Assembly: GCF_900218035.1 (NCBI RefSeq)
Contig: NZ_OBMR01000007.1
Span: 1 to 64,000 of the forward strand
Direction: 5' to 3'
Source: Pseudobutyrivibrio ruminis DSM 9787
Lineage (GTDB): Bacteria; Bacillota; Clostridia; Lachnospirales; Lachnospiraceae
DNA length: 64,000 nt
The notes below the pieces were generated by a model that had not been told where the DNA came from, did no database searches, and saw nothing but the letters and a program-made list of their open reading frames with translations. Position numbers and translations under genes: made by a program. Positions 35,421-44,276 of the stretch are shown here, piece by piece. Every line of letters starts with the position of its first letter. Positions within the stretch are counted from its first letter, which is position 1.

Positions 35421-36587
35421 TTATTTATCATAGTCATCTAGGAAGTGATGCTTTACTCCATCCTGCTTGTAAGCTATTACAGTAGCAAGATTTACATTCT
35501 CAACACTTCTGAAGATATTTGACTCTACGTAAGGATTAACCTTCTTTAGCTCTGCAATAAGATTTCTTGTTTCAAGACGTTTTGAAGCGCTTGTACCATC
35601 TACTGAACAGCTGTCACATGTCTCTGTGAAATGACATGCACACTGAAGGAAATGCAATCCATTGTATCTTTGCCATGCAATAATATCATCCTGTCTAACA
35701 AGATAAAGCGGGCGAATCAATTCCATGCCTTCAAAGTTTGTGGAATGAAGCTTTGGCATCATTGTCTGAATCTGAGCTCCGTAAAGCATTCCCATAAGGA
35801 TTGTTTCGATAACATCGTCGTAGTGATGACCAAGGGCGATTTTGTTGCACCCTAATTCCTTTGCCTTTGAATATAAGTGACCTCGTCGCATTCTAGCACA
35901 CAAGTAACATGGGTTCTTTTCAACAGTGTCTACCGCATCAAAAATATCGCTTTCGTAGATAACGATTGGTATTCCCATAAGCTTTGCGTTGCTCTCAATG
36001 AGGCGACGATTTACCTCACTGTATCCAGGATCCATAACAAGGAAGGTAAGCTCAAAATTAACCTTTTGATGCCTTTGAATTTCTTGGAAAAGCTTTGCCA
36101 TCAGCATGGAATCCTTACCACCTGAAATACAAACAGCGATATGGTCTCCTTCTTTTATAAGCTCATACTCCTTGCAAGCTCTGGCAAATGGGGAGAATAA
36201 GCTCTTGTGGAACTTCTTTCTAATGCTTTTTTCGATTTCTGCTCTCTGCTCATTAAGCTCGTCGTCTGCCTCAGAGTTTTGCTTATCCATCATGTATGAA
36301 AGGTAGCTGTTATATCCACCCTTAAGGCTGACAGCATCAAAGCCCTGCTCCGCTAAAACTTCTGCATCCTCTATAGAAATCTGACCTCTTGTGCAATATA
36401 AAACAATCTGCTTTGATTTATCTAGCTTGGACATTACGCTATCTAAATCAACTTCAAATAATTCATGGGTGATACTGATAGCATCAGGAATCATACCATA
36501 CTTAAGGCTTCCTTCATTTCTGGTATCAATCAGCATGTATTTATCTTTATCAAGCTTTGTAAGCTGTTCAAATGTGATTTCCTTCAT
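35421..36587 (-). CDS. rhodanese - PP-loop ATPase fusion (TtcA-like)
   Basis: The 388-aa protein joins an N-terminal rhodanese domain (about 1-100, persulfide Cys65 in YCTRGQIS) to a C-terminal PP-loop ATPase (SGGKDS at 155-160). The ATPase half has the cysteine pairs C227-x2-C230 and CACHFTETCDSC typical of TtcA/TtuA-like tRNA thiolases with an Fe-S site. The fused rhodanese suggests sulfur is delivered within the protein. The ATG at 36587 has GAGGT upstream. It is monocistronic and controlled by a perfect copy of the sulfur-box (36645-36661), which argues for a role tied to sulfur supply rather than plain housekeeping. Confidence 0.88.
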   Translation of the reverse strand: MKEITFEQLTKLDKDKYMLIDTRNEGSLKYGMIPDAISITHELFEVDLDSVMSKLDKSKQIVLYCTRGQISIEDAEVLAEQGFDAVSLKGGYNSYLSYMMDKQNSEADDELNEQRAEIEKSIRKKFHKSLFSPFARACKEYELIKEGDHIAVCISGGKDSMLMAKLFQEIQRHQKVNFELTFLVMDPGYSEVNRRLIESNAKLMGIPIVIYESDIFDAVDTVEKNPCYLCARMRRGHLYSKAKELGCNKIALGHHYDDVIETILMGMLYGAQIQTMMPKLHSTNFEGMELIRPLYLVRQDDIIAWQRYNGLHFLQCACHFTETCDSCSVDGTSASKRLETRNLIAELKKVNPYVESNIFRSVENVNLATVIAYKQDGVKHHFLDDYDK

Positions 36588-36610
36588 AAAATACCTCATT
36601 AAACAACACA

Positions 36611-36636
36611 AAAGCAGATGTTATAACATCTGCTTT
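36611..36636 (-). promoter_or_regulatory. perfect palindrome in the rhodanese-PP-loop leader
   Basis: The 26-bp perfect palindrome AAAGCAGATGTTA/TAACATCTGCTTT is followed by TTTTGTG on the minus strand, between the promoter and the ribosome site. It can act as a leader attenuator, or as the terminator of the sulfate operon upstream. Both readings are open. Confidence 0.6.
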
Positions 36637-36644
36637 GAAGTTCT

Positions 36645-36697
36645 CCTATCAAATTGATAGGCTATACTATACTATTTTCTTTTCTTATATTTGTCAA
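36645..36697 (-). promoter_or_regulatory. promoter with perfect sulfur-box
   Basis: On the minus strand: TTGACA (36697-36692), 17-base spacer, TAGTAT (36674-36669), then CCTATCAATTTGATAGG (36661-36645). This copy is symmetric except for the central base. Confidence 0.75.
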
Positions 36698-36733
36698 ATC
36701 GTATCAAAATATTTCATTGTGCGCAATACTATT

Positions 36734-36847
36734 TCAATCATCCTTTTTAGATTTATGATTATGTGATGCATAAATATTAGAGACAACAGCAATAATTACT
36801 ATTATCAAAAATATAATCCAACTTTTGAAATCATCTATATTTCCCAT
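36734..36847 (-). CDS. 37-aa membrane protein behind cysN
   Basis: This short gene encodes MGNIDDFKSW, then one hydrophobic helix (IIFLIIVIIAVVSNIYA) and a charged tail ending HKSKKDD. Its ATG at 36847 has GAGGT 5 bases upstream and lies 14 bases after the cysN stop, in the direction and rhythm of the sulfate operon. Acidic residues before and basic residues after the helix suggest the C-terminus is in the cytoplasm. I know no family; it may be an accessory peptide of the sulfate transporter or reductase. Confidence 0.6.
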   Translation of the reverse strand: MGNIDDFKSWIIFLIIVIIAVVSNIYASHNHKSKKDD

Positions 36848-36861
36848 AACATACCTCAATT

Positions 36862-38499
36862 TTAAATATAATCTCCGCCTACAGCTATATCACCATGAAT
36901 TCCAGATGCTTTGTATATGAAATCAGACGCCTCTGAAATTGTAATATGATCTGCTTCAATCCAATCGCTATAATAGCCTCTGGTTTCTCTAAAAACGGTA
37001 GTGTCAATGTTTGAATTGGCTGCAAATAAAACTATGATACCAGCATCATTTAGGTGCTTAACTATACCTTTCGAACCATGTGTGTTGCTTGGAGCAAAAA
37101 GATATGTGTGTCTTCCTCTATTGCTTAGCTCTCGTTCTACTTTCTTTACAAAGTCCAAAGTGATACCAGCTTTACCAATTGGGAATTCAACGGTGATTGC
37201 ACGCTGTCCCTTCCAATTACTTCTCGCTTCTCTATCGATTTCTGTACCTGCTTCAAATCCATCCTCTTTATAGATTTGAGTTACAACACCGCAGGCAGAA
37301 GTCATGTTTGTTACACGGTCAATAAGTATAAGCTCACCTAAAGTTTTATGATTCTCAAAGGTAGACAATACTATGTTATCTGCAAGCTTAAGCTCACATA
37401 CGGCAATCTCGTTTTTCTTTAATGTGCTGGCTTCATGCTTTTCACCAGTGTTTACATCAATTGTATTTCTAATACTTTTAACAACACCTGGAATAAGCTT
37501 TGTACCAAGCTTTACAAAGAAGTTTTTGCCCTGCTCTAAGTTTTCATCATCCATCCAAAGAAGTGTTGCTTCCAGTGATGAGGATGTATTTAGCTCTATA
37601 TCTTTGGCCAAGACGCAGCCTCTAGAAACATCAACCTCTCTATCTAGTTGAACTGTAACAGCCTGGCCAGCATTGATTTCATCCACTTCTCTATCTAAAA
37701 CATGAAGGCTTTTAACCTTTGCCTTCTCATTGCTTGGCAGGATATTGATTTCTTCCCCCACCGCAAGCTTTCCTGATTCCACCTGTCCCTGGAAACCTCT
37801 GAAAGTATGATTTGGACGGCAGACTCTTTGAACAGGCAAATAGAAACCTTCTTCTTCATGCTCGCCCACATCTACCTGTTCAAGGTATTCTAAGAGTACT
37901 AGTCCTGTATACCAATCAATGTTTTCAGATTTGGTTGTAACATTATCTCCCTCTGTAGCTGACACAGGAATGATTACAACGTTTTCCAAATTTAATTCTG
38001 CTGCTAATTCATAAATCTGGTTTGTGATTTCATTGAAACGTTTTTCACTATAGGCAACCAAATCCATTTTATTTACCGCAAATACGAAGTAATTGATTCC
38101 CATTAAGGAACAGATTCTTGCGTGCCTTTTTGTCTGAACCAAAACCCCTTGTTTTGCATCAATAAGAATAATAGCCAAATCTGCAAATGATGCTCCTACA
38201 GCCATATTTCTAGTGTATTCCTCATGCCCCGGAGTATCAGCTACAATAAAGCTTCGATTGTCTGTAGTAAAATAACGGTATGCAACATCGATTGTGATTC
38301 CCTGCTCACGCTCCGCCATAAGACCATCTAATAATAAGGAATAATCAATAGCGCCACCTCGGCTACCGACTTTTGAATCCAGTTCCAGGGCCTTTTCCTG
38401 ATCTGCATATAAAAGCTTTGCATCGTATAATATATGACCTATTAAGGTAGATTTTCCATCATCAACACTTCCACAAGTTATAAATTTAAGTAATTGCAT
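36862..38499 (-). CDS. cysN: sulfate adenylyltransferase subunit 1 (GTPase)
   Basis: CysN couples GTP hydrolysis to the formation of APS from sulfate and ATP by CysD. The 545-aa protein has G1 GSVDDGKST, G3 DTPGHEEYTRNMA and G4 NKMD. Like many bacterial CysN proteins it has EF-Tu-like beta-barrels (GFQGQVESGKL), and unlike fused CysNC it carries no clear APS kinase P-loop at the C-terminus. The ATG at 38499 follows the cysD stop by one base; the longer upstream frame overlaps cysD and has no site. With AprBA next door, APS is reduced directly and PAPS is not needed. Confidence 0.93.
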   Translation of the reverse strand: MQLLKFITCGSVDDGKSTLIGHILYDAKLLYADQEKALELDSKVGSRGGAIDYSLLLDGLMAEREQGITIDVAYRYFTTDNRSFIVADTPGHEEYTRNMAVGASFADLAIILIDAKQGVLVQTKRHARICSLMGINYFVFAVNKMDLVAYSEKRFNEITNQIYELAAELNLENVVIIPVSATEGDNVTTKSENIDWYTGLVLLEYLEQVDVGEHEEEGFYLPVQRVCRPNHTFRGFQGQVESGKLAVGEEINILPSNEKAKVKSLHVLDREVDEINAGQAVTVQLDREVDVSRGCVLAKDIELNTSSSLEATLLWMDDENLEQGKNFFVKLGTKLIPGVVKSIRNTIDVNTGEKHEASTLKKNEIAVCELKLADNIVLSTFENHKTLGELILIDRVTNMTSACGVVTQIYKEDGFEAGTEIDREARSNWKGQRAITVEFPIGKAGITLDFVKKVERELSNRGRHTYLFAPSNTHGSKGIVKHLNDAGIIVLFAANSNIDTTVFRETRGYYSDWIEADHITISEASDFIYKASGIHGDIAVGGDYI

Positions 38500-38500
38500 A

Positions 38501-39406
38501 TTAGAAGTACCCCTCTCTTTTACGTCTTTCCATTGAACCAGCAGCTTCATTATCGATAACACGGGTAGTGCGTTCGCTGGAAACAGCACTAAGTGTTTCT
38601 TCGATTATTTCGTCTAAAGTATCTGCATCTGACTCGACTCCACCTGTAAGCGGATAGCATCCAAGTGTTCTAAAACGCACTTTTTTGTTTACTATTTCTT
38701 CTCCTGGTAATAGACGATTTTTCAGTCTATCATCGTCCACCATGATGATATTTCCGTCTCGATAAATAACAGGTCTTTCCTTTGCAAAATATAGTGAAGG
38801 AATCTCAATATTTTCTCTTTTGATATACTGCCAAATATCTTTTTCAGTCCAGTTTGACAGAGGGAACACTCTTACCTCCTCACCTTTGAACAACTTTGTG
38901 TTGAATAGCTTCCACATCTCTGGACGTTGGTTCTTTGGATCCCATGCATGAGCTGAATTTCTAAATGAGAAGATACGCTCCTTAGCCCTGGATTTTTCCT
39001 CATCTCTTCTTCCACCACCGAAGGCTGCGGTAAATCCATATTTATCTAAGGCCTGCTTTAAAGCCTGTGTTTTCATGATATCTGTATAGGCGCTTCCATG
39101 GTCAAATGGATTGATTCCCTGGGCAACCCCATCCTCATTAATATATTCAAGCATTTCAAGGCCATACTTTTTAGCCACATTATCACGAAACTCTATCATC
39201 TCTCTAAATTTCCATGTGGTGTTTACATGTAAAAAAGGAAATGGTGGTTTTTCCGGATAAAAGGCTTTTAGGGCCAAATGTAACATTACAGAACTATCTT
39301 TACCAATGGAGTACAACATAACAGGCTTTTCACATTCTGCTGCAACTTCTCTGATAATGTATATTGCCTCTGCTTCTAGCTCATCAAGATGTGTAAACTT
39401 ACTCAT
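38501..39406 (-). CDS. cysD: sulfate adenylyltransferase subunit 2
   Basis: CysD is the catalytic subunit making APS. The 301-aa length is normal. It has the PP-loop-like [29 protein letters not shown] and the [15 protein letters not shown] block that mark the family, and ends with ERRKREGYF. It lies 13 bases behind aprB. Confidence 0.96.
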   Translation of the reverse strand: MSKFTHLDELEAEAIYIIREVAAECEKPVMLYSIGKDSSVMLHLALKAFYPEKPPFPFLHVNTTWKFREMIEFRDNVAKKYGLEMLEYINEDGVAQGINPFDHGSAYTDIMKTQALKQALDKYGFTAAFGGGRRDEEKSRAKERIFSFRNSAHAWDPKNQRPEMWKLFNTKLFKGEEVRVFPLSNWTEKDIWQYIKRENIEIPSLYFAKERPVIYRDGNIIMVDDDRLKNRLLPGEEIVNKKVRFRTLGCYPLTGGVESDADTLDEIIEETLSAVSSERTTRVIDNEAAGSMERRKREGYF

Positions 39407-39419
39407 TATTCAACCTCGC

Positions 39420-39731
39420 TTAATATTTGTTTGATTCCTTCGTATTTACGGTAATAGTTTTTTTATTTCCATCAGGGCCAATTACAATCCATTCTCTTAT
39501 ATCCCCTTTTTCTGTCACTGATAGTGTTGAACCTTTCCCTCCAATATCTGCTCCTAAAAAGAAATCTATTGCTCCAACTTTGCACTCCTTAAGGCAGGAA
39601 GTGCACCCCCAACAGTCCTTTTCTCTTTTTATAACTGCTTTATTGTCCACTATCTTTATCAGATTCCCTGGGCAAGCTTCAACGCATCGTTTGCATCCCA
39701 CGCAGGAAATAGAGTTTATTCTAATGCTCAT
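39420..39731 (-). CDS. aprB: APS reductase beta subunit, ferredoxin type
   Basis: AprB carries electrons to the flavin of AprA. The 103-aa protein has two 4Fe-4S motifs, CVGCKRCVEACP and CWGCTSCLKECK, then a short beta tail (WIVIGPDGNKKTI). It is shorter than AprB of sulfate reducers (about 150-165 aa), lacking most of the C-terminal tail that wraps AprA. Its ATG overlaps the aprA stop. Confidence 0.9.
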   Translation of the reverse strand: MSIRINSISCVGCKRCVEACPGNLIKIVDNKAVIKREKDCWGCTSCLKECKVGAIDFFLGADIGGKGSTLSVTEKGDIREWIVIGPDGNKKTITVNTKESNKY

Positions 39732-41458
39732 TAAGCTTCACCTCCTGCATAAGATATACTGCCATCCTTCTGAAAATCGAAGATAAGATTTTTATAATCA
39801 TCAACAACCAATGGCCTTTTGATTATTTTGATTTCACCATTTCTTTTTACTGAATTGATATAGGCCTCATAGCTTTTGTCCACTTCAGGATGGGTCATGT
39901 TTTCCCCAAAGCTGTGCCATCTAGTTTCTTTTCTGGCCTTCAAATGCTCTATAAGAGAAAGACAAACTGTTAGCCTTTCCTTAATCTCATATATGAGAAG
40001 AAGATCATCTGAATCATTAGCCCTTAGTGTTTCCAGAACCTCCTGCAAGCCTAATATCTTGTCTTTGGCAAGGGCTAAGCCAGTGTCGTTATACTTGTAT
40101 CCTTTAGATATTCCACCAGCATATTCATCCATTATTTTTTGCATGGCCTCTTCAAGCTGAGAAATAGAAATATTAGTTTCGTTGTTATTTAGAAATGATT
40201 CATACTCATTAATGATCTCCTGCCAGCCATCTTCAGCAGAGTTAAAATCATTATTAGACAAATAATCTATTATTCCGGCAGCAGCTATCTTTCCTTCTGC
40301 TAATGCTCCGGTAACATATTTTTGAGGTGCTCCACCAGCCACATCACCGGCTGCATAAAGCCCCTGCACTGTTGTGGCTCTATTATTGTCTACCCAGTAT
40401 CCGCTGGCTGTATGTCCTCCCACAATGTAAGGTTCAGTGCCTTCGATTTCTACATTCTGCTTTGATGGTCCCTGGCCTCCCTCCAGCCATTTAAGAGTCT
40501 GAGATGGTGCCATGTTTAGATATGCTTTATAAAGCTCTTCTTCTTGCTCATCTGTTATTTCATCTGTTTTTAAATAGCAAGGGCCTCTTCCCTGGCTATT
40601 TTCTTCTGTAGTTCCGTATACTCTCTCACAGGTGGCAACGCCATATTTCATCTCATATATTTCTCCCAGGCCATTCATTTGCTTTGCTCTTACACCCTGA
40701 GCAATTGTTCCTGTGGGAGCGATTGTATCCTTGCATCTAAGGGCAATAAATCGCATCTCAAATGTGGTCATTTCTGCACCTGCATTTATCCCCATTGCAT
40801 ATCCTGCCCCTGTATTAAATGGGGGATACCACATTTTATGTCTGGAAAAGCCTGGGTTGTTTGGCCTATAAAGACCAGCAGCTCCTCCTGTGGCCACCAG
40901 CACTGCCTTTGCAAAAAATACATAGGCCTTATCTTCATTAACATCAAATCCAACGGCTCCGTATATACGATTATTCTCCACCAGCAAATCTGTAATATTT
41001 ACATGATTTATAATTGAAACTCCCTCTGATTCAGAGGCCATCTTTGCAAGAATTGGCTTGATATTCTCCCCATTGATTTTGATATTTCTATTTCCTCTAG
41101 TAACGTATTTACCATTCTCATCTTTTAAAATTACCAGGCCGTTTTCTTCTAATACCTGGGTAACCTCATTAAGATTTTCAGAAATAGATAAAAGTAAATC
41201 CTCCCTAACTATGCCTTTTGCATCTTGCTTACAATAATCGACATAATCCTGAGGTACTCTGCCCTCTGTAATATAAGCATTAATTGCATTAACGCCTGCA
41301 GCCAGGCATCCACTACGTTTTATATTGGCTTTTTCAACAACTACTATGTTGTACTGCCCATTCTGTCCCAAGGTATAAGCTCCATAGCATCCAGCAGTCC
41401 CCCCTCCAATAATCAAAATATCTGTATAAACTTTTTCTACCGCTATTTCTTTTTTCAT
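39731..41458 (-). CDS. aprA: APS reductase alpha subunit (flavoprotein)
   Basis: AprA reduces APS to sulfite and AMP at an FAD. The 575-aa protein starts with the FAD motif DILIIGGGTAGCYGAY and contains KANIKRSGCLAAGVNAIN, ATGGAAGLYRPNN and the FNTGAGYAMGINAGAEMTT segment characteristic of AprA. Here it sits between sulfate transport and sulfate activation genes in an organism with no visible dsrAB, so its role must be assimilatory rather than respiratory. The usual assimilatory enzyme, CysH, is absent from the window. Confidence 0.93.
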   Translation of the reverse strand: MKKEIAVEKVYTDILIIGGGTAGCYGAYTLGQNGQYNIVVVEKANIKRSGCLAAGVNAINAYITEGRVPQDYVDYCKQDAKGIVREDLLLSISENLNEVTQVLEENGLVILKDENGKYVTRGNRNIKINGENIKPILAKMASESEGVSIINHVNITDLLVENNRIYGAVGFDVNEDKAYVFFAKAVLVATGGAAGLYRPNNPGFSRHKMWYPPFNTGAGYAMGINAGAEMTTFEMRFIALRCKDTIAPTGTIAQGVRAKQMNGLGEIYEMKYGVATCERVYGTTEENSQGRGPCYLKTDEITDEQEEELYKAYLNMAPSQTLKWLEGGQGPSKQNVEIEGTEPYIVGGHTASGYWVDNNRATTVQGLYAAGDVAGGAPQKYVTGALAEGKIAAAGIIDYLSNNDFNSAEDGWQEIINEYESFLNNNETNISISQLEEAMQKIMDEYAGGISKGYKYNDTGLALAKDKILGLQEVLETLRANDSDDLLLIYEIKERLTVCLSLIEHLKARKETRWHSFGENMTHPEVDKSYEAYINSVKRNGEIKIIKRPLVVDDYKNLIFDFQKDGSISYAGGEA

Positions 41459-41469
41459 AATATATTCCT

Positions 41470-42531
41470 TTAGATAACAACATCCTCGTCTGTAATAGAA
41501 TCGTTGGTTGCAAGCACCACATTCTCTCCATCCACTACGTATAAACGATAGATAAAGACATCAACTAATTCCCCAACACGAATCTCAGGCTCATTAATAC
41601 TACGTATAGCCGATATAAGATTGCCATGAATCCTTACTCTGATTTCGATGTTGCTACCTCTGAAAATTGTATCTTCCACTATTGCTTCTTCTGCTGAGTT
41701 TGCAAACTGTACGCTTTCTCCTTTTTTGAAGATACTTACAAACTCAGGTCTAAGATAAGCAATAGAATTTTCACCTTGCTTGTTAAAATGCTTGAATTTT
41801 TCATAGTTTCTAACTTCCACGGAATGGCCGATAAACTGAGCTACAAAAGGCGTTGCAGGATTTTTATATAGCTCCTGAGGAGTTCCTGACTGTTCTACCT
41901 TTCCAAGATTAGTAACAATGATTTCATCAGCCACCTCGATTGCCTCATCCTGATCGTGAGTTACAAAAATACTGGTAATATTTAGCTTTGTTATCATTTC
42001 TCTAAGCCATGTTCTAAGCTCCAGACGGACCTTTGCATCAATAGCAGCAAAAGGCTCATCCAAAAGCAAGATCTGTGGATTAGGAGCAAGTGCTCTAGCA
42101 AAGGCTACACGCTGTCTCTGACCACCTGAAAGCTGACTTGGGAATCGCTTTTCAAGGCCCTCACAATTGATTAATTCCAAAAGCTCCCTAACTCGGTCCC
42201 TTATCTCTTCCTCAGGAATCTTCTTGACTCTAAGGCCAAATGCAATGTTGTCATACACTGTCATGTATCTAAACAAGGCATAATTCTGAAATACAAAGCC
42301 TATCCCTCTTTCACTACCTGGAGTGTTATTTACAACCTTTCCATCAATCAAGATTTCTCCTGAATCTGGCTGTTCCAAACCCGCTATCATTCTAAGGATT
42401 GTGGTCTTTCCACTACCTGATGGTCCGAGAAGTGCCACCAGTTTTCCTTTTTCTATAGAGATATTAATATCCTTAGAAGCATGAAATTTCTTGAAATGTT
42501 TATTTATATCATGAAGTTCTACGTATCCCAT
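41470..42531 (-). CDS. cysA: sulfate ABC transporter ATPase
   Basis: The 353-aa protein has Walker A GPSGSGKTT, signature LSGGQRQRVAFARAL, Walker B ILLLDEPFAAID and a TOBE-type C-terminal regulatory domain with RPEFVSIF. It starts 15 bases after cysW and ends 11 bases before aprA. It powers the CysTW channel. Confidence 0.95.
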   Translation of the reverse strand: MGYVELHDINKHFKKFHASKDINISIEKGKLVALLGPSGSGKTTILRMIAGLEQPDSGEILIDGKVVNNTPGSERGIGFVFQNYALFRYMTVYDNIAFGLRVKKIPEEEIRDRVRELLELINCEGLEKRFPSQLSGGQRQRVAFARALAPNPQILLLDEPFAAIDAKVRLELRTWLREMITKLNITSIFVTHDQDEAIEVADEIIVTNLGKVEQSGTPQELYKNPATPFVAQFIGHSVEVRNYEKFKHFNKQGENSIAYLRPEFVSIFKKGESVQFANSAEEAIVEDTIFRGSNIEIRVRIHGNLISAIRSINEPEIRVGELVDVFIYRLYVVDGENVVLATNDSITDEDVVI

Positions 42532-42546
42532 AACAAAATGCCCTTT

Positions 42547-43377
42547 CTATTTATTTAAGTCCAAATCCTTTTGACCTCGTTTTTCTATAACAAGCCTTAG
42601 TATCAATACAACAATTGCCAGTACAACAAGAATTGATGATGCTGCGAAGGCTCCTGTAAAATCATATCCCTGATATAAAAGCTCTATATAAAGTGGAAGT
42701 GTATTTGTCTTTCCTCGTAAATGGCCAGACAAAACAGAAACTGCTCCAAACTCTCCCATTGCGCGGGCAGTACAAAGAACTATTCCATAAAGCAAGGCCC
42801 ATTTTATATGTGGGAATGTAACCTTTTTGAAAATTGTAAAAGTACCTGCCCCCATAATTGCTGCCGCCTCTTCCTCGTCTGTTCCCTGAGCCGTCAGAAC
42901 TGGTATTAACTCTCTTGAAATAAATGGGAATGTTACAAAAATTGTGGCAAGAACTATTCCTGGCACAGCAAATATGATTTGTATCCCATGGGAATCTAGA
43001 AATGGATAAATGCTACTTTGTCTACCGAATGTGAGAACATAAATAAGACCTGCAATAATAGGCGAAACCGTAACTGGTAAATCTATAAATGTTGATAGGA
43101 TTTTCTTACCTTTGAAGGCATATTTAGTGATAAGCCAAGCTGCAGATATTCCAAAGATTGTGTTAATAATCACAGCCCAAACAGTAGCCTGGATTGTAAG
43201 AATAGCAGCTTTTATGGCGTACTCATCTGATACCGCATTTACGTATCCAGAAATGCCGTCTCTGAGAGCGGTAACGATTATATAAATCAGTGGCAATATC
43301 AAAAATATTCCCAAGAAGATAAAACTAATAGATATTAATATAATTTTCAGTACTTTGTTTTCTTTTCTTAATCCCAT
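42547..43377 (-). CDS. cysW: sulfate ABC transporter permease CysW
   Basis: The 276-aa protein has six membrane segments and the EAA-type loop EEEAAAIMGAGTFTIFKKVTFP. The segments ARAMGEFGAVSVLSGH and DLPVTVSPIIAGLIYVLTFG are characteristic of CysW. Confidence 0.95.
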   Translation of the reverse strand: MGLRKENKVLKIILISISFIFLGIFLILPLIYIIVTALRDGISGYVNAVSDEYAIKAAILTIQATVWAVIINTIFGISAAWLITKYAFKGKKILSTFIDLPVTVSPIIAGLIYVLTFGRQSSIYPFLDSHGIQIIFAVPGIVLATIFVTFPFISRELIPVLTAQGTDEEEAAAIMGAGTFTIFKKVTFPHIKWALLYGIVLCTARAMGEFGAVSVLSGHLRGKTNTLPLYIELLYQGYDFTGAFAASSILVVLAIVVLILRLVIEKRGQKDLDLNK

Positions 43378-43386
43378 AGCTGCCTC

Positions 43387-44220
43387 CTATGCCAATCCAT
43401 TAACTCTTTTAGAAACTCTGGCCTGAACGATTGCATTAACTGAAAGAATAACCACGGAAATGCCAAGCATTACAAGTGCTATTGATGTGGCCGCTGAATA
43501 ATCATATTCCTGTAATTCTGACATAATAAGCAGTGGAGCGATTTCCGTTTCATAAGGAGTATTTCCGGCAATAAATACAACGCTTCCATATTCTCCTATG
43601 CTTCTTGCAAAAGCTAATGTGAAGCCTGATATTATAGCTGGCAGGATTTCTGGAAAGATAACCTTTCTAAATGTAGTTTTTGCATCGGCCCCAAGAATAA
43701 ATGCTGCTTCCTCGTATTGTATGTCTATCTTTTCCAAAACCGGCTGTACAGAACGTACTACAAATGGAATGCCAATGAATATGAGAGCTACAGTGATTCC
43801 GATTCTTGTATAAGCAATCTGTATGCCAAACAGGTTATAGAAAATCTGACCCACCCAGCCGTTTGTTGTTGTCAGGTGTGTCAAAGAAATACCAGCAACA
43901 GCAGTTGGAAGAGCAAAAGGCAATTCAATAATTCCATCAATAAATCTTTTGCCTTTAAAATCGTATCTTACAAGTATCCATGCAAGTATGAGGCCCATTA
44001 TCACATTTACGATTGATGCAATAAATGCCGTTGATATAGAAACAAAATATCCAGAAAGTACTCTTGGCCTTGTTACCGTATATACAAATTCTGAAAAACT
44101 CAGCTTGGCAGAAAAGACAACTAAAGAACAAAGCGGGATTAACACAACAATACTAAGTATTGTTATAGTTATTCCCATTGATATTCCAAATCCAGGTATT
44201 ATACTTCTGCGTCTATTCAT
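43387..44220 (-). CDS. cysT: sulfate ABC transporter permease CysT
   Basis: The 277-aa protein begins MNRRRSIIPGFGISMG, as CysT does (PGFG near the start), and has six membrane segments, ELPFALPTAVAGI and the loop YEEAAFILGADAKTTFRKVIFP. I chose the ATG at 44220, 9-10 bases behind AGAGG; the ATG at 44226 is too close to it. It follows sbp by 56 bases. Confidence 0.94.
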   Translation of the reverse strand: MNRRRSIIPGFGISMGITITILSIVVLIPLCSLVVFSAKLSFSEFVYTVTRPRVLSGYFVSISTAFIASIVNVIMGLILAWILVRYDFKGKRFIDGIIELPFALPTAVAGISLTHLTTTNGWVGQIFYNLFGIQIAYTRIGITVALIFIGIPFVVRSVQPVLEKIDIQYEEAAFILGADAKTTFRKVIFPEILPAIISGFTLAFARSIGEYGSVVFIAGNTPYETEIAPLLIMSELQEYDYSAATSIALVMLGISVVILSVNAIVQARVSKRVNGLA

Positions 44221-44276
44221 ATCCATAATCCTCTCTGCAAAACTTTGGAATGGGTTGCCCCATTCCAAAATAGTTT

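Noticed and set aside
39420-41458. Evidence for sulfate respiration
   Set aside because: AprBA alone is not enough; no dsrAB, qmo or dissimilatory Sat is seen, and the setting is an uptake/assimilation operon.
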